Shown here one piece after another: positions 1-7,769 of a stretch of DNA of 64,000 nt (positions are counted from its first letter, which is position 1; every line of letters begins with the position of its first letter). The notes below the pieces were generated by a model. That model had not been told where the DNA came from, did not search any database, and worked only from the letters and a program-made list of their open reading frames with translations. The stretch lies in NCBI GenBank assembly GCA_040391135.1, contig JBEBYL010000001.1, forward strand, positions 331,068-395,067. The letters run 5' to 3'. The stretch is from G025836975 sp040391135. Its GTDB lineage: Bacteria; Pseudomonadota; Gammaproteobacteria; Burkholderiales; Burkholderiaceae_B. A program made the position numbers and the translations under genes.

Positions 1-728
1 TGCCGGCCTATCAATATTCCGCCCGGAGGGCCGGCAAGTGTCTTGTAGGTTGAGGCGGTCATGATATCGAAGCCCATGTCCATGGGGTTCTGGTAAGCCT
101 TTCCAGCGATCAGGCCGGCAACGTGCGACGCGTCGTAGACCAGTACGGCGCCGCAGTCGCGGGCGGCCGACATTGTGGCATCCACCGTATAGGGATCCAG
201 CATCACGCTGGCGCCCAGCATGACGATCCTGGGCCGCTCTTTGGAAATGATGCGCGCCGAGGCTTCGTCATCATACAAGCCGTTGCTGAACGCCAGGGGT
301 AGATTTCTGCGGCTGAGCAAGCCTACCGTGCCTTCGCCATGGTGGCTGACATGTCCGCCTTCCTGGGCGCTGATCGAGGCGATCGAGTCGCCGGGCTGGG
401 AAAAGGCCGCATAGACGGCCGCATTCGCGTAAGTACAGCTTTGCAGCCTGGGCTCCGCCCAGGCGCCGCCAAACAGGTTGGTCAATTGCCCGCTTACCAG
501 AACCTCCAGCGCTGATATCTCGTCCGTTCCTGGCTGCTGCTTGCTGTAGGCATCGCCCATGGCCGGCATCAAGCCCATTGTGTTGACGAGTGCGTGCTCG
601 ACGGTCGGTGAAAGCATGCATGAACCGGCATAGAGCTGTATGCCGTTCTCCATGCGGTTCTTGTGCGCCTCCACGAGATCCAATGCACGCCTGGCGCCGT
701 TGGATAGTTGGTGGTCAGTGGTAATCAT
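1..728 (-). CDS. Serine hydroxymethyltransferase-like PLP enzyme (C-terminus beyond window)
   Basis: The 242 visible codons run from an ATG at 728 off the left edge. The translation resembles the SHMT fold-type I family: an N-terminal segment with NRMENGIQLYAGSCMLSP, a cofactor-site HVSHHGEG stretch, DASHVAGLIAG, and the PLP-lysine motif TASTYKTLAGPPGG. In housekeeping GlyA the last motif reads closer to TTTHKTLRGPRGG, so this is a divergent relative, possibly acting on a different hydroxy- or methyl-serine or aldol substrate (inference). It is divergent from the M20 peptidase/Bug pair at 919-3082. The ribosome-binding site is weak. The family assignment is good; the exact reaction is unknown and the C-terminus is not visible. 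Confidence 0.8.
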   Translation of the reverse strand, partial: MITTDHQLSNGARRALDLVEAHKNRMENGIQLYAGSCMLSPTVEHALVNTMGLMPAMGDAYSKQQPGTDEISALEVLVSGQLTNLFGGAWAEPRLQSCTYANAAVYAAFSQPGDSIASISAQEGGHVSHHGEGTVGLLSRRNLPLAFSNGLYDDEASARIISKERPRIVMLGASVMLDPYTVDATMSAARDCGAVLVYDASHVAGLIAGKAYQNPMDMGFDIMTASTYKTLAGPPGGILIGR

Positions 729-788
729 GGCTGTCTGGCCTGGAGTTGATGTGGCTATGAATGTACCTTAATACGCAATGGCTGGGTG

Positions 789-824
789 TTTGAAAAATTA
801 GAACAGAACGTTCGATTTTTAAAG
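789..824. promoter_or_regulatory. Long imperfect palindrome in divergent promoter region
   Basis: The 190-bp gap between the divergent SHMT-like and M20 genes holds TTTGAAAAAT (789-798) opposite ATTTTTAAAG (815-824), matching as an inverted repeat at 8 of 10 positions. A perfect 8-bp palindrome GAACGTTC (806-813) lies off-centre inside it. This layout suits a dimeric repressor or activator site controlling both directions. No regulator gene is adjacent in the window, so the cognate protein is unknown. Confidence 0.4.
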
Positions 825-918
825 TTATACATAATCGATGAACCGCTTCATAATTGGCTGCGAAGGGCGCCAGTACGTATTCTGGCATAGGCTGGTAATC
901 CACGGGAAGAAACAAAAG

Positions 919-2034
919 ATGTCGCAAGATGAGCAAAACAGAACACTAGAGCTGATGCGTGAATTCATTTCCATCGATTCGCAGAGCCACAAGGCCAGCC
1001 AGCCGATATTCGATTCGGCGGCGGGTGCGCTTCAAGGTTGGGATCTGGAGTATGTGGATTACAAGGATGCGGCCGGAACTCCCAAGCGCAATATGGTCGC
1101 GCGCCATCCTGGCAGCCGGTCCAGTCTTGCCTTCGCCGGCCACTTGGATACCGTTTCCTCCACGGGTTGGATCAGGGACCCCTTCAAGGCCACGATAGAG
1201 GGCCACCGGCTCTATGGCCTGGGATCATCCGATATGAAAGGGCCTATCGCCTCGTTCATCGTGGCGTCCAATTCGCTGCCCGAAGCCGAGCGGCCGATGA
1301 TAGTGCTGACCTCGGACGAAGAGGCCGGAAAGCAGGGCGTCCGCGAGGTGGTGGCAAACAGCCGGATGCTGAAGGAATTCACGCCCGCGTGCTTCATCGT
1401 GGCCGAACCCACCGCGCTGGAGATACTGCGCGGACACCGGGTCGATGTGGCCTTCTCGGTTCATGCCGAAGGCATACAGGCGCACTCGTCGACGGGACGC
1501 GGGGTAAACGCCAATATCGCGCTGGTGCCCTTCCTTAACGAAATGCGAGAGCTGCATCTGCATTTGCGCACCAACCCCGCGCTGTTCGACATGCAGTACG
1601 ACCCGCCGTACTGCGACCTGAATTTCGTCATCGACAATTACGGCGCGTTCCCCAACATGACGGTCGGGCTGGCGACATGCAATATCAAGTTCCGGTATTC
1701 CAAATCCTTCGACCCTGAAATGGTCATCACCCGCGTCCGGGAAGCGGCCTACCGGCACAACCTGAAAGTCCAGGTCCGGCCGGAAGCGCCGCCTCCGGAG
1801 CTTGCCGCCGATCACCCGCTGGTCAAGCAGGCGGAAGAAATCCTTGGCTCCACCGCAAGAGTGGCCGGCCTGGGAACGGAAGCCTCGGAATACTCCAAGC
1901 TTGCCCCCTGCCTGGTCTTTGGCCCTGGCGATATCGATCATGCCCATAAGCCGACGGAGTACATCGATTTGCCGCAACTGCATCTTTCCACTCATCTCTT
2001 CAGAAAAATCGCTTTGCAACTTGGGCGTCAGTAA
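919..2034 (+). CDS. M20-family metallopeptidase/deacylase (ArgE/DapE-like)
   Basis: This 371-aa cytoplasmic hydrolase probably releases an acyl group from an N-acylated amino acid or dipeptide-like substrate using two metal ions. The M20 ligand motifs appear in order: GHLDT, GSSDMKG, TSDEEAG with the general-base Glu, AEPT, and a late DHAHKPTEY His. The dimerisation (lid) domain sits between AEPT and GTEASEY. An upstream in-frame ATG at 838 exists, but the ATG at 919 is preceded by GGAAG and begins where family similarity starts. It is followed 40 bp later by a Bug receptor, suggesting capture and then hydrolysis of the same compound. The substrate is not predictable beyond the family. Confidence 0.85.
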   Translation: MSQDEQNRTLELMREFISIDSQSHKASQPIFDSAAGALQGWDLEYVDYKDAAGTPKRNMVARHPGSRSSLAFAGHLDTVSSTGWIRDPFKATIEGHRLYGLGSSDMKGPIASFIVASNSLPEAERPMIVLTSDEEAGKQGVREVVANSRMLKEFTPACFIVAEPTALEILRGHRVDVAFSVHAEGIQAHSSTGRGVNANIALVPFLNEMRELHLHLRTNPALFDMQYDPPYCDLNFVIDNYGAFPNMTVGLATCNIKFRYSKSFDPEMVITRVREAAYRHNLKVQVRPEAPPPELAADHPLVKQAEEILGSTARVAGLGTEASEYSKLAPCLVFGPGDIDHAHKPTEYIDLPQLHLSTHLFRKIALQLGRQ

Positions 2035-2074
2035 GAATCCACGCTGTTTGAGCGTAACGATAAAGGAGCGTTAT

Positions 2075-3082
2075 ATGCGACATTCAACCGATCGTCGAAA
2101 AAATAAGAAATCAGGTGTGCTGCTTGGGTCTACCTTCCTGGCGCTGATGGCGCTTTCCGTGGCAATGCCATCGTGGGCGAAGTTTCCAGAGCGTTCGATT
2201 GAGCTGGTGGCGGGTTCGCCGCCCGGAGGCTCCACCGATTTCGTGGCCAGGGTCATGGCCGATGGCATGAGCAAAGTCCTTGATCAGCCGGTTGTCGTCG
2301 TAAACCAGGGTGGGGCGGGGGGGAATATCGCCACGCGGACGCTGGCCAAGACCAAGGGCGATGGCTATACGCTGATGGTCGGCGGCAACTTCAGCCATGG
2401 CATCAATCCGGCCCTTTACAAAGACACGACCTACGATCCGATCAGCGATTTCACGGCGATTGCCCGTATAGCGAATATTCCTTCCGTCATCGCGGCAAAC
2501 AAGCAAACCGGAATCAAGACCTTGGCTGAGCTGATAGAGCGGGCCCGCAAGGCTCCCGGTACTCTGAACTATGCGACAGGAGGGAACGGCACCCCGGCCC
2601 ATATATCGGCGGAAATGTTCAAGCGCGCCGCAGGTATCGATATCACGCACATTCCCTTTCGAGGCGGCTCGCCCGCGGTCGTCGCCGTGATGAGCGGCGA
2701 CGTGGAACTTATCGTTGGCACGCCCCCGGTGGTCATGCCCCAGGTGGCCAACGGCAAGCTGACCGCGCTGGCCGTCACGTGGCCGGAGCGCTACAGCGTG
2801 ATGCCTGATGTGCCAGGCATGGCAGAATCCGGCTTGCCTGGCCTGGGAGTGCAGGGCTGGTTCGGAATATGGGGGCCGGCGGGCATTCCGGCGGAGGACC
2901 AGCAGGTTTTGTTCTCGGCGATAAGCAAAGTGCTGGCGGATCCTGATACCGTCAAGAAGCTCGAGAGCCAAGGCCTGATCGTCGAGCCGGCGCCGTCGCT
3001 ACAGGCCTTCCGGGATTTTGTTGCAAAGGAAGTCCCGATCTGGAAACAGTATGTGCTTGATTCCGGAGCGTCCGTGAATTGA
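2075..3082 (+). CDS. Bug/TctC-family periplasmic solute receptor
   Basis: This 335-aa exported protein has a long, positively charged n-region (MRHSTDRRKNKK) and a hydrophobic core ending PSWA before the mature KFPERSIEL. The ATG at 2075 has a strong AAAGGAG seven bases upstream. The mature part shows the Bug signature PGGSTDFVARVMADG, then GYTLMVGG and THIPFRGGSPAVVAVMSGDVE, the loops that contact a carboxylate ligand in solved Bug proteins. No TctAB permease is nearby. It follows the M20 hydrolase, so the likely ligand is that enzyme's substrate or product. The family is certain; the ligand is unknown. Confidence 0.92.
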   Translation: MRHSTDRRKNKKSGVLLGSTFLALMALSVAMPSWAKFPERSIELVAGSPPGGSTDFVARVMADGMSKVLDQPVVVVNQGGAGGNIATRTLAKTKGDGYTLMVGGNFSHGINPALYKDTTYDPISDFTAIARIANIPSVIAANKQTGIKTLAELIERARKAPGTLNYATGGNGTPAHISAEMFKRAAGIDITHIPFRGGSPAVVAVMSGDVELIVGTPPVVMPQVANGKLTALAVTWPERYSVMPDVPGMAESGLPGLGVQGWFGIWGPAGIPAEDQQVLFSAISKVLADPDTVKKLESQGLIVEPAPSLQAFRDFVAKEVPIWKQYVLDSGASVN

Positions 3083-3153
3083 AGCCGGCCGCGGCCAAGC
3101 CCGGATGAGCGCAGAGTCGGCTTGTTCGGGTTTGCGGCGTTGGGAGTCGGGCG

Positions 3154-3864
3154 TTACGCATCCGCACGGCGTGCGGAAAAAACCTGCTGGTAGCAGCCGC
3201 GTTGTTGCGCGTCATAGCGGATGGTGAATTTCCCGAGCCACTCTTCCAGTGCGCCAAGCGCAACAAGAGCCTGATCGCTGAAATTGGTGTCTATCAGGAT
3301 GGCCGCATCAATTTGCCTGTCGGGGGCGCCGCGAAGCGCTGCTTCAATACTTGGCATCGATGGCTTTTCCGGGCTGGCGCGTTTCAGCCACTGGCAGCGC
3401 AGGATGCCGGGCAGAAGCATCAGATTTTCGGAAATAATTTCCATCGTATCCGAGGTCAGCCCGCCTGGACTCTTCCCGCTTAACGAAAATGCCAGTACTG
3501 CGCTCCATGCACCCTCGGCGCGTCCTTTAACAAAAAGGGTCTCGCATACCGTACGAGAAAAGTTGCAATACAGCGGCATTACTTTACGCGTCCAGGGCGT
3601 CGGTTTATTAAGGCGTTCCAGGTAGCGGTCCGAGGCCAGGATCGATGGATCTATTGTGCGATACAGGCACATGAAACGGCGGATGCTGGTATCGCTGGCT
3701 TGATATCGATGCGCTTCGAGAAACCCGGGTATGTCCAGCCGCTCGAAGTGGTGCTCAGTGTTGTACCAGTGTTCGATATCGGTTTCATGCCCGGGGATGG
3801 CGTCGTGCCAAATTAATAGCTTGCCCTCTCCAGTTGCCGTTTTCTCTTCGCCGGGCATATTCAT
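3154..3864 (-). CDS. Conserved protein with EthD/ABM-like N-terminal half
   Basis: This 236-aa protein has no signal peptide or membrane segment. The N-terminal third (HDAIPGHETDIEHWYNTEHH, then IPGFLEAHRYQA) has the WY-x-x-EH and IPGF pattern typical of dimeric alpha/beta-barrel EthD- or ABM-like proteins acting on aromatic or polyketide-like compounds. The C-terminal half could be a second, degenerate barrel. Its start overlaps the stop of the upstream leaderless binding protein by 4 bp (ATGA), so the two are translationally coupled at the end of the nine-gene operon. The function is unknown; I infer a binding or isomerase/hydrolase role for an intermediate of that pathway. Confidence 0.6.
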   Translation of the reverse strand: MNMPGEEKTATGEGKLLIWHDAIPGHETDIEHWYNTEHHFERLDIPGFLEAHRYQASDTSIRRFMCLYRTIDPSILASDRYLERLNKPTPWTRKVMPLYCNFSRTVCETLFVKGRAEGAWSAVLAFSLSGKSPGGLTSDTMEIISENLMLLPGILRCQWLKRASPEKPSMPSIEAALRGAPDRQIDAAILIDTNFSDQALVALGALEEWLGKFTIRYDAQQRGCYQQVFSARRADA

Positions 3865-4760
3865 GCGGTCCCTGCCAAAACCTGGTCCAGAGTCAGCACG
3901 CTGCGCTCCTCATATGGTCGGGCATACTCCTGGCAGTTTTCGCCGTCTACGATTTGCACGGGTAATTGTATGTGTCGCGGCATGACTTCGCCTCTTAAGT
4001 GGCGTACGGCAACTTCCGCAGCCAGGTAGGCCATACGCATCGCGTTGAAGTCTGCTGTGGCAAGCAGTTCGCCATCCCTCAGCGCGGGAATGGCTTCCGG
4101 GATCGCGTTGACGCCCACGACTTTCACCCGCCGGACAGCGTTCTTGAGTGCATCGATAACGCCCAGTGCCATGATGTCATTGGCGACAAGACAGGCATCG
4201 ATATGGGTTGTGGAGTTCTCAGCCAGCCATTGGGCGGTACTTGTGTAGGCGGTCGTCCGCACATAATCGCCGATGACCGTATCGACCAGTCTAATGCCGG
4301 GATATTCTTTAGCCGTCTCGCTGAATCCGCGCAGTCGTTCAAGACTGGTTGTGGAGTCGACATGGCCGCTAACCGTCAGCACGCTGCCTTTTCCTCTCAT
4401 TTTGCGGAACAGATAATGTGCGATCTCGACCGCCAGGCTGTAGTCGTCTGAATTGACAAAAGATACGCACGGTACGGCCTTGATCGGGCTAACCAATGCA
4501 ACGATGGGAATACCGGCGTCTTGGATGCGGCGAATGGCAGGATCGACTTTTCCGGGATGGACGGGAGACAGGATTACGGCGTCTGGCCGCCACAGCAATG
4601 CTTCGTCTATGAGCAGGCTTTGCTGCCCGGCATCGTCCGGCGTTGTGGGCACGAAGTGCCGAGTAATGGCACCATACAAATTTGCGGCGCGATCGGCTCC
4701 GTGGCGCGCCCCGGCATAGGCGGGATTGCTTCTGTTCTTGGTAAATACGGCCAGCTTCAC
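3861..4760 (-). CDS. Leaderless periplasmic-binding-protein-like (Peripla_BP_4) protein
   Basis: This 299-aa protein has the type I periplasmic-binding fold (FTKNRSNPAYAGA at the N-terminus, RPDAVILSP, AGIPIVALVS, CLVANDIMALG), as in ribose-binding proteins and LacI effector domains. It lacks both a signal peptide and a DNA-binding helix-turn-helix. The start is GTG 4760 with GGGAG just upstream, and an in-frame TAG at 4793-4791 with no other start codon between rules out a longer, exported form. No ABC permease or ATPase is adjacent. It lies between the flavoprotein and the small EthD-like gene. A clear paralogue is at 14310-15203. It may be a cytoplasmic ligand sensor or carrier; the role is unproven. 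Confidence 0.8.
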   Translation of the reverse strand: MKLAVFTKNRSNPAYAGARHGADRAANLYGAITRHFVPTTPDDAGQQSLLIDEALLWRPDAVILSPVHPGKVDPAIRRIQDAGIPIVALVSPIKAVPCVSFVNSDDYSLAVEIAHYLFRKMRGKGSVLTVSGHVDSTTSLERLRGFSETAKEYPGIRLVDTVIGDYVRTTAYTSTAQWLAENSTTHIDACLVANDIMALGVIDALKNAVRRVKVVGVNAIPEAIPALRDGELLATADFNAMRMAYLAAEVAVRHLRGEVMPRHIQLPVQIVDGENCQEYARPYEERSVLTLDQVLAGTA

Positions 4761-4802
4761 GATAGGCTCCCGAAGACGCCGATGGCCGGCCTATGGTTCT
4801 GT

Positions 4803-6521
4803 TCATTCATTGCATTGTTCCGATGCATGCATTGCCGCAATATAGCCAAATGTCATGGCGGGGCCGATTTGCGCGCCAGCGCCCGGATATTCCCCGCCAA
4901 AGACCGAGTCGATGTCATTTCCGCAGGCATACAGGCCCGATATAGGAAGACCGCTGCCGTCGAGTACCTGTGCCTGTGCGTTGATCGATAGGCCTACGCT
5001 GGTGCCCAATGGGGTGGGGTACACCTTGACGGCAAAAAAGGGCGCTTTGTTGATTTCGCCCAGACAGGGATTGGGTCGGTGCAGCGAATCTCCGTTGGCG
5101 CGTTCGTAAAGAGTGCCGCCTTTGTTGAAATCGTCATCCACGCCAGAGCGGGCAAAGCCGTTATAGCGTTGCACCGTTTGAATCAATGCGGTGGGGTCCA
5201 GATCCAGCTTGCGGGCCAGTTCATCCAGTGTTTGCGCGGCAATCAGGTAGCCGTTCTTTATATACGGCTGGATGGATAACGCTTGCGGCCTGACCATGCC
5301 CATGCCGTACTTCCACAGGAACCGGCGGTCGCAAATCAGTATGGCGGGTATGGAAGGGACATGTTGGTTGGATTGGTACATCGCCCGTGTGAACTCGTGA
5401 TAAGACACGGCTTCATTTACAAAGCGCTGGCCGTCGGTATTGACCGCGATCAGCCCCGGCTTGGGGCGATCCAGCACGATATGGGGATAGACTGCTGTCG
5501 ATCCATCCCTTCTGCGGGCTATGGAAGAGGGGAACCACAAGGCGTTATCCGCATAGCCCTGGCCCATGACGGCGCCGGCCTCCAGCCCCAGCTGCATAGT
5601 GCTCCCCTGGCTTTCAGGGCATGCGGGAGTGTATTGCGCCGTGGGGCTTGGCAGGTATTTTGCACGCATTTCGGGACTGGCCGGAAAGCCGCCGCCTGCA
5701 AGAATGACGCCCTTGCGGGCTTCGATGCGCAACAGTTTTCCGCCTTGCCGCAATACGACGCCACGCACTTTCCCACTTACGGCCAGGCTTCGCACATCCG
5801 CCTTGAACCGGACATCCACATTTCTATCCAGCAGGCTTTTATAAAGGCGCGCGGCAAGTGCGTTGCCCAGAACCAGCCGGGTTCCGCGACGATACTTCAG
5901 CCGGTCCATAGCGTGGCGTGCCAATAGCTTGATGCCTAAGGCCATGGCACCCATGGATTTGACGCCCTTCAACAGTAATGCAGCTTCGCCGCGAGTCAGC
6001 ATCATGCCGCCGAAAATCGTCAATTCAGGTATGGGGGAGCGCAGCTTCTCGAAATCCTTGCCCAATAACCGGCCATCGAACTCCAGCGGTTCCAATGGAC
6101 GCCCGCCGGTCCCCGCGCCGGCAACGTCCTGGCGATAATCGGGCATTGTCGGATAAGCCTTGAAACGCACCCGCGAGTGATCCTCAAGAAACTGCACCAT
6201 TTTTGGGCCTTGCTCGACGAAGGCAAGCCTTAGCGCTCTATCCGAGCGGTCGCCTACCAACTCATCCAGATACTGATTGGCGCTTTGGGCGTCGCCGGTC
6301 ATGCCCAACTTGCGCATATGCGGATTGTCGGGTATCCAGGTAGTGCCGGAAGAGAATGCGGTTGTTCCCCCGATAACGTCGCTTTTTTCCAGCAGCAATA
6401 TTTTCAGGCCTTGCGCCGCGGCAACCAGCGCCGCGGTCATGCCGCCAGCGCCGCCCCCTAGAACGATAAGATCAAAATGATCGTCCCATTGCTCGTCCAA
6501 GCTCATTGTCGTATCGGACAT
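4803..6521 (-). CDS. FAD-dependent dehydrogenase, 3-ketosteroid dehydrogenase/fumarate reductase flavoprotein family
   Basis: This 572-aa flavoprotein has the N-terminal FAD dinucleotide motif GGGAGG (about residues 22-27) followed by LLLEKSDVIGGTTAFSSGT. The second FAD segment GGGFPASPEMRAKY is mid-protein, and the C-terminal FAD-closing motif is ACGNDIDSVFGGEYPGAGAQ. This arrangement fits the KstD-like branch, which oxidises C-C single bonds next to a carbonyl. The start at 6521 is chosen because the ATG upstream (6575) would run into the preceding SDR gene; a 16-bp gap remains. It probably desaturates a cyclic ketone or oxo-acid intermediate within the operon (inference). The exact substrate is unknown. 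Confidence 0.85.
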   Translation of the reverse strand: MSDTTMSLDEQWDDHFDLIVLGGGAGGMTAALVAAAQGLKILLLEKSDVIGGTTAFSSGTTWIPDNPHMRKLGMTGDAQSANQYLDELVGDRSDRALRLAFVEQGPKMVQFLEDHSRVRFKAYPTMPDYRQDVAGAGTGGRPLEPLEFDGRLLGKDFEKLRSPIPELTIFGGMMLTRGEAALLLKGVKSMGAMALGIKLLARHAMDRLKYRRGTRLVLGNALAARLYKSLLDRNVDVRFKADVRSLAVSGKVRGVVLRQGGKLLRIEARKGVILAGGGFPASPEMRAKYLPSPTAQYTPACPESQGSTMQLGLEAGAVMGQGYADNALWFPSSIARRRDGSTAVYPHIVLDRPKPGLIAVNTDGQRFVNEAVSYHEFTRAMYQSNQHVPSIPAILICDRRFLWKYGMGMVRPQALSIQPYIKNGYLIAAQTLDELARKLDLDPTALIQTVQRYNGFARSGVDDDFNKGGTLYERANGDSLHRPNPCLGEINKAPFFAVKVYPTPLGTSVGLSINAQAQVLDGSGLPISGLYACGNDIDSVFGGEYPGAGAQIGPAMTFGYIAAMHASEQCNE

Positions 6522-6537
6522 AGTTGCGTTCCGCTGT

Positions 6538-7251
6538 TCAAACCATCCCGCCGTTGGGTTGATACACTTGGCCATGTACCCAGGATGCGCGTTCGGATGC
6601 CAGAAATCCCACTACTTCGGCGATCTCCGAGGGCTGGCCGATACGGTTGAACGGGCTTAGCGCCGCTGAGCGCTGCTTGGCCTCATCTGTTTTTCCCGCA
6701 TTGAAGAGGTCGGTTTCGACAGGGCCTGGCGCGACCGCATTGACTCGGATGCTACGGGCCGCAAGCTCTTTGGCCATGGAGCGGATAAGGCTTTCCACGG
6801 CAGCCTTCGATGCCGTGTAGGGGCCGCCGCCCGGCACGGCATGTCGGACCATGGATGTGGTGATGGCGATGATGCTGCCGCCATCGCGGGTTTGGCGTGC
6901 CGCTTCGGCCAAGATGTTGAAGGCGCCGAACAGGTTGACCTCCATCAGCTCACGAAACGAAGCTGGGTCGAATTGACCGACAGCAGCCGGCGGAACGTTG
7001 ATGCCCGCGTTGGCAACCACGCAGTCCGGCATGGACCCGAAGTCCCGTTCCACATTCTTGAATATCTGCGCTACGGATTGCGGATCGCGTACGTCGGCCT
7101 TATAGGACCTGAGGCTTTCCGAAGCGCTTGCCGCAGGCGCAGCCGATACATAGGTCCATGCGATATTGAATCCATCTTTAGCCAAGCGATCTGCACAGGC
7201 GGCGCCGATACCCCGGGAGCCGCCGAATATCAAGGCTATTTTCTTGTTCAT
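6538..7251 (-). CDS. Short-chain dehydrogenase/reductase
   Basis: This 237-aa SDR has the NAD(P)-binding GGSRGIG near the N-terminus, VANAGI, and the catalytic Ser...Tyr-x-x-x-Lys in TTSM...GGPYTASKAA, followed by VNAVAPGPVETDLF. The ATG at 7251 lies directly before the Rossmann fold; the upstream TTG at 7311 would add a 20-residue unconserved tail, although neither site has a strong Shine-Dalgarno. It sits between the cupin and flavoprotein genes. It likely interconverts a hydroxyl and keto group on the pathway substrate. Confidence 0.88.
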   Translation of the reverse strand: MNKKIALIFGGSRGIGAACADRLAKDGFNIAWTYVSAAPAASASESLRSYKADVRDPQSVAQIFKNVERDFGSMPDCVVANAGINVPPAAVGQFDPASFRELMEVNLFGAFNILAEAARQTRDGGSIIAITTSMVRHAVPGGGPYTASKAAVESLIRSMAKELAARSIRVNAVAPGPVETDLFNAGKTDEAKQRSAALSPFNRIGQPSEIAEVVGFLASERASWVHGQVYQPNGGMV

Positions 7252-7326
7252 AATAGATAATTTTTGAATAGGCTGTATGGAAGGCTTGGCCTTGCGGTTT
7301 ACGCGAATCAATGGCCAGGCGGCGTA

Positions 7327-7737
7327 TCAGAGACAGGGCTCCTCATCTGTCGGCGGACTGGTAATCACCAGAAATACCAGCGTATCGGTACCTGTGCAAT
7401 GAAATTCATGCACCACACCAGGCGGAATGAAGGTTACGTCGTTGGACCGTACCAGGCGCCGCTCCCCGTCGACGATCAGCACGCCTTCACCGCTTAACAC
7501 ATGATAGATTTGCTCCTGGACCTTATGCACATGGCTCTCGACATGAGCGCCGGGCTCATAACAAGAGATGCGGTGGTCGAAGAAACGGCTGCCCGCATTT
7601 TCGGGCGTGACAATGGCTTTGGACAATGCCTGGTTGAAGTGACCGGGATACTGCGTCCAAAACAGTTCGCCTAGATTGCGGGTGATGGCGCCGGTTGTTG
7701 CCGAGGATTGTCCCGCCTTACTTGCAGTATTACCCAT
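7327..7737 (-). CDS. Single-domain cupin protein
   Basis: This 136-aa cupin has the two metal-binding motifs: motif 1 around PGAHVESHVHKVQEQIYHVLSG (the His-x-His and Glu ligands) and motif 2 around PPGVVHEFHCTG (the later His). The ATG at 7737 is chosen because AAGGAG sits five bases upstream; upstream in-frame starts would overlap the ThDP gene. It could be a small metal-dependent isomerase, hydrolase or dioxygenase, or a ligand-binding regulator. It is embedded in the operon between the ThDP enzyme and the SDR, so it probably acts on the same pathway. Confidence 0.85.
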   Translation of the reverse strand: MGNTASKAGQSSATTGAITRNLGELFWTQYPGHFNQALSKAIVTPENAGSRFFDHRISCYEPGAHVESHVHKVQEQIYHVLSGEGVLIVDGERRLVRSNDVTFIPPGVVHEFHCTGTDTLVFLVITSPPTDEEPCL

Positions 7738-7769
7738 TGCTGCTCCTTGAGTTGTTTTCATATGCCCGC

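Noticed and set aside
1225..2019. Long minus-strand open frame opposite the M20 peptidase
   Set aside because: It is antisense to a gene with complete metal-ligand motifs, and its translation resembles no protein family.
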